A stretch of 64,000 nucleotides of DNA from positions 1,441,819 through 1,505,818 of the forward strand of contig NZ_FO538765.1 of assembly GCF_000968135.1 (NCBI RefSeq), written 5' to 3'. This DNA is from Magnetospira sp. QH-2. GTDB lineage: Bacteria > Pseudomonadota > Alphaproteobacteria > Rhodospirillales > Magnetospiraceae. The notes below the pieces were generated by a model. It was not told the DNA's origin. It saw nothing but the letters and a program-made list of their open reading frames with translations, and made no database searches. Below, piece after piece: positions 62,990-64,000 of the stretch; the stretch's first letter is position 1; each line of letters opens with the position of its first letter. The translations under genes and the position numbers were made by a program.

Positions 62990-63967
62990 TTAACTTTTGT
63001 CGTCTTTAGGCGGGCGGGGGGCCAGAACTTGTTCGTGGTCCGTGGCCCGGCCCAGGGCCTCCAGCAGCGATATGTCGCCTTGCGAGGCCTGAGTATGACC
63101 CACCGCCACGCGCAGGCGGAAAGGGCCGTTGAGGCCGCGCAGTGTCTGAGCGGAAAGAGATTTCAAGAGGCTATTGCGCAGGTTTTCAGCCTGCTTGCCG
63201 TCGATTCCCGGTAGCACGATGCCGAACCGGTGGTCGTTGAGGTGGCCGAAGTAATCCACCTGGCGCAGGGATTTCTGGCAGGCCCCGGCCACGGTCTTGA
63301 CCGCATCCTCGCTGGCCGCCAGCCCCTGAAATTCACAGATAGGCTCAAAATCCAGCAAGGTAACGGTCAGGACCGCCACATGTTCCCGGTAGCGTCGCGC
63401 ACCAATCAATTCCAATTCACCCAATTCGATGAAACGTTCACGCACCAGGGCACCAGTCAGCGGATCTTCGGCGGTCATGCGGCCCAGGTCCATGTCCAAA
63501 GATTCGAGCCGTTGCAGCAGCTTGTGTTCCTTGATCAAGCTGGCGCCGAGCCGTTGCTCCAAACGCCGCATTTCTTCTTCGTCTTCAATCCACCACAGCA
63601 CCACCATGCCTTCGCTTGTGGCGACGGGTTCCAGGGTCAAGGTGGTCCAGCGGTGCGCCTGATCCCGGCTGCGTAGCCGGGTGGAGAGCGGGCCAACACC
63701 GTCGCCACGACCAATATGATCCAGAATTTTCGCCGCATCTTCTTTCGATAAAACCCTGTCCACCAGCCGTTCTCCGGCCAATAGGGCGGGTTCCAGGCTC
63801 AAGATCCGCCCCAGGGCGGCGTTGGCGAACAAAATGTGCAGGTCTTCCGGCGCGGTAACGGCCACCGCCACCGGACTGGTATCGAGCATGGCTTCGAGTA
63901 GGCGCATCTGCGCCGGTTCGCAGGGGCTCTCCGGACGATCCCGTTCCGGCCTGGTCGCTGTCATCAT
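62990..63967 (-). CDS. PAS-degenerate GGDEF protein
   Basis: This 325-aa cytoplasmic protein has an N-terminal PAS domain (about 20-135, DTSPVAVAVTAPEDLHILFA) and a coiled linker (EMRRLEQRLGASLIKEHKLL). A GGDEF-fold domain follows (DPLTGALVRERFIEL; RQVDYFGHLNDHRFGIVLPG). The catalytic GGDEF signature is replaced by LNDHRF, so cyclic-di-GMP synthesis is not expected; it may bind GTP or partners. It is on the same strand as phoR and 73 bp upstream of it. Confidence 0.78.
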   Translation of the reverse strand: MMTATRPERDRPESPCEPAQMRLLEAMLDTSPVAVAVTAPEDLHILFANAALGRILSLEPALLAGERLVDRVLSKEDAAKILDHIGRGDGVGPLSTRLRSRDQAHRWTTLTLEPVATSEGMVVLWWIEDEEEMRRLEQRLGASLIKEHKLLQRLESLDMDLGRMTAEDPLTGALVRERFIELGELELIGARRYREHVAVLTVTLLDFEPICEFQGLAASEDAVKTVAGACQKSLRQVDYFGHLNDHRFGIVLPGIDGKQAENLRNSLLKSLSAQTLRGLNGPFRLRVAVGHTQASQGDISLLEALGRATDHEQVLAPRPPKDDKS

Positions 63968-64000
63968 CCGTCGTTTTCCCCTGCTCGTGGGATTGTGCCG

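Overview
The window reads as chromosomal DNA of a GC-rich (about 60% by eye) alphaproteobacterium, most likely Rhodospirillales. Supporting signs are a FlaF-type flagellar regulator, 3-hydroxybutyrate dehydrogenase, PPK2, mutA-mutB-meaB, the phoR-pst-phoUB order and many type II secretion parts. One small Ala/Gly-rich membrane protein (42896-43396) carries the GTIW...LGLGMGLGAWGP signature of magnetosome proteins Mms6 and MamD. A magnetotactic host (Magnetospira/Magnetospirillum-like) is therefore plausible, but this is an inference from one gene.

Layout. 1-9.3 kb holds housekeeping and metabolic genes: a partial PhzF, alanyl-tRNA editing, GNAT, PPK2, an SLC13-type carrier, SerA, a PEP-CTERM protein, BdhA and a DUF547 protein. 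9.3-26.9 kb is a probable integrated block. It lies between tRNA-Ala(CGC) at its right end and a 22-bp exact copy of the tRNA 3' end plus flank at 9484-9505. It encodes a secreted Hint (hedgehog/intein) protein with acidic repeats, a lipoprotein, an ECF sigma factor with its anti-sigma factor, and a prepilin peptidase. It also encodes a complete but split type II secretion system (EFGH, K-J-I on the other strand, then L, M, C/N-like, D) with a nonaheme c-type cytochrome translationally coupled to gspL. No integrase is present.

26.9-45.7 kb returns to core genes: YggT, DUF167, FolD, two glutamine amidotransferases, a cyclic-nucleotide-binding protein, DsrC, NnrU, UvrB, a CBS protein, L28 and the methylmalonyl-CoA mutase operon. 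These are followed by the MamD/Mms6-like gene, a flagellin-like gene with flaF, and a cytochrome c'-like gene. Two tandem structured RNAs, each with its own terminator, lie at 31.8-32.2 kb. 45.7-53.6 kb is a rearrangement hotspot. It has a frameshifted HlyC-type acyltransferase, an AT-rich orphan membrane protein, RAYT fragments, an IS5/IS427-type element, a truncated and a complete IS110-type gene, a Sel1 protein, and a repeat-junction gene with an orphan C-terminal cassette.

53.7-64 kb holds ygiC-ygiB-like genes and then the phosphate regulon (phoB, phoU, pstB, pstA, pstC, pstS, phoR), all on the minus strand with a clear Pho box before pstS, and a degenerate GGDEF protein. Three copies of a 167-bp element with terminal inverted repeats (9306, 26464, 53347) form a MITE-like family. 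Two of them bracket the secretion/cytochrome block in the same orientation.
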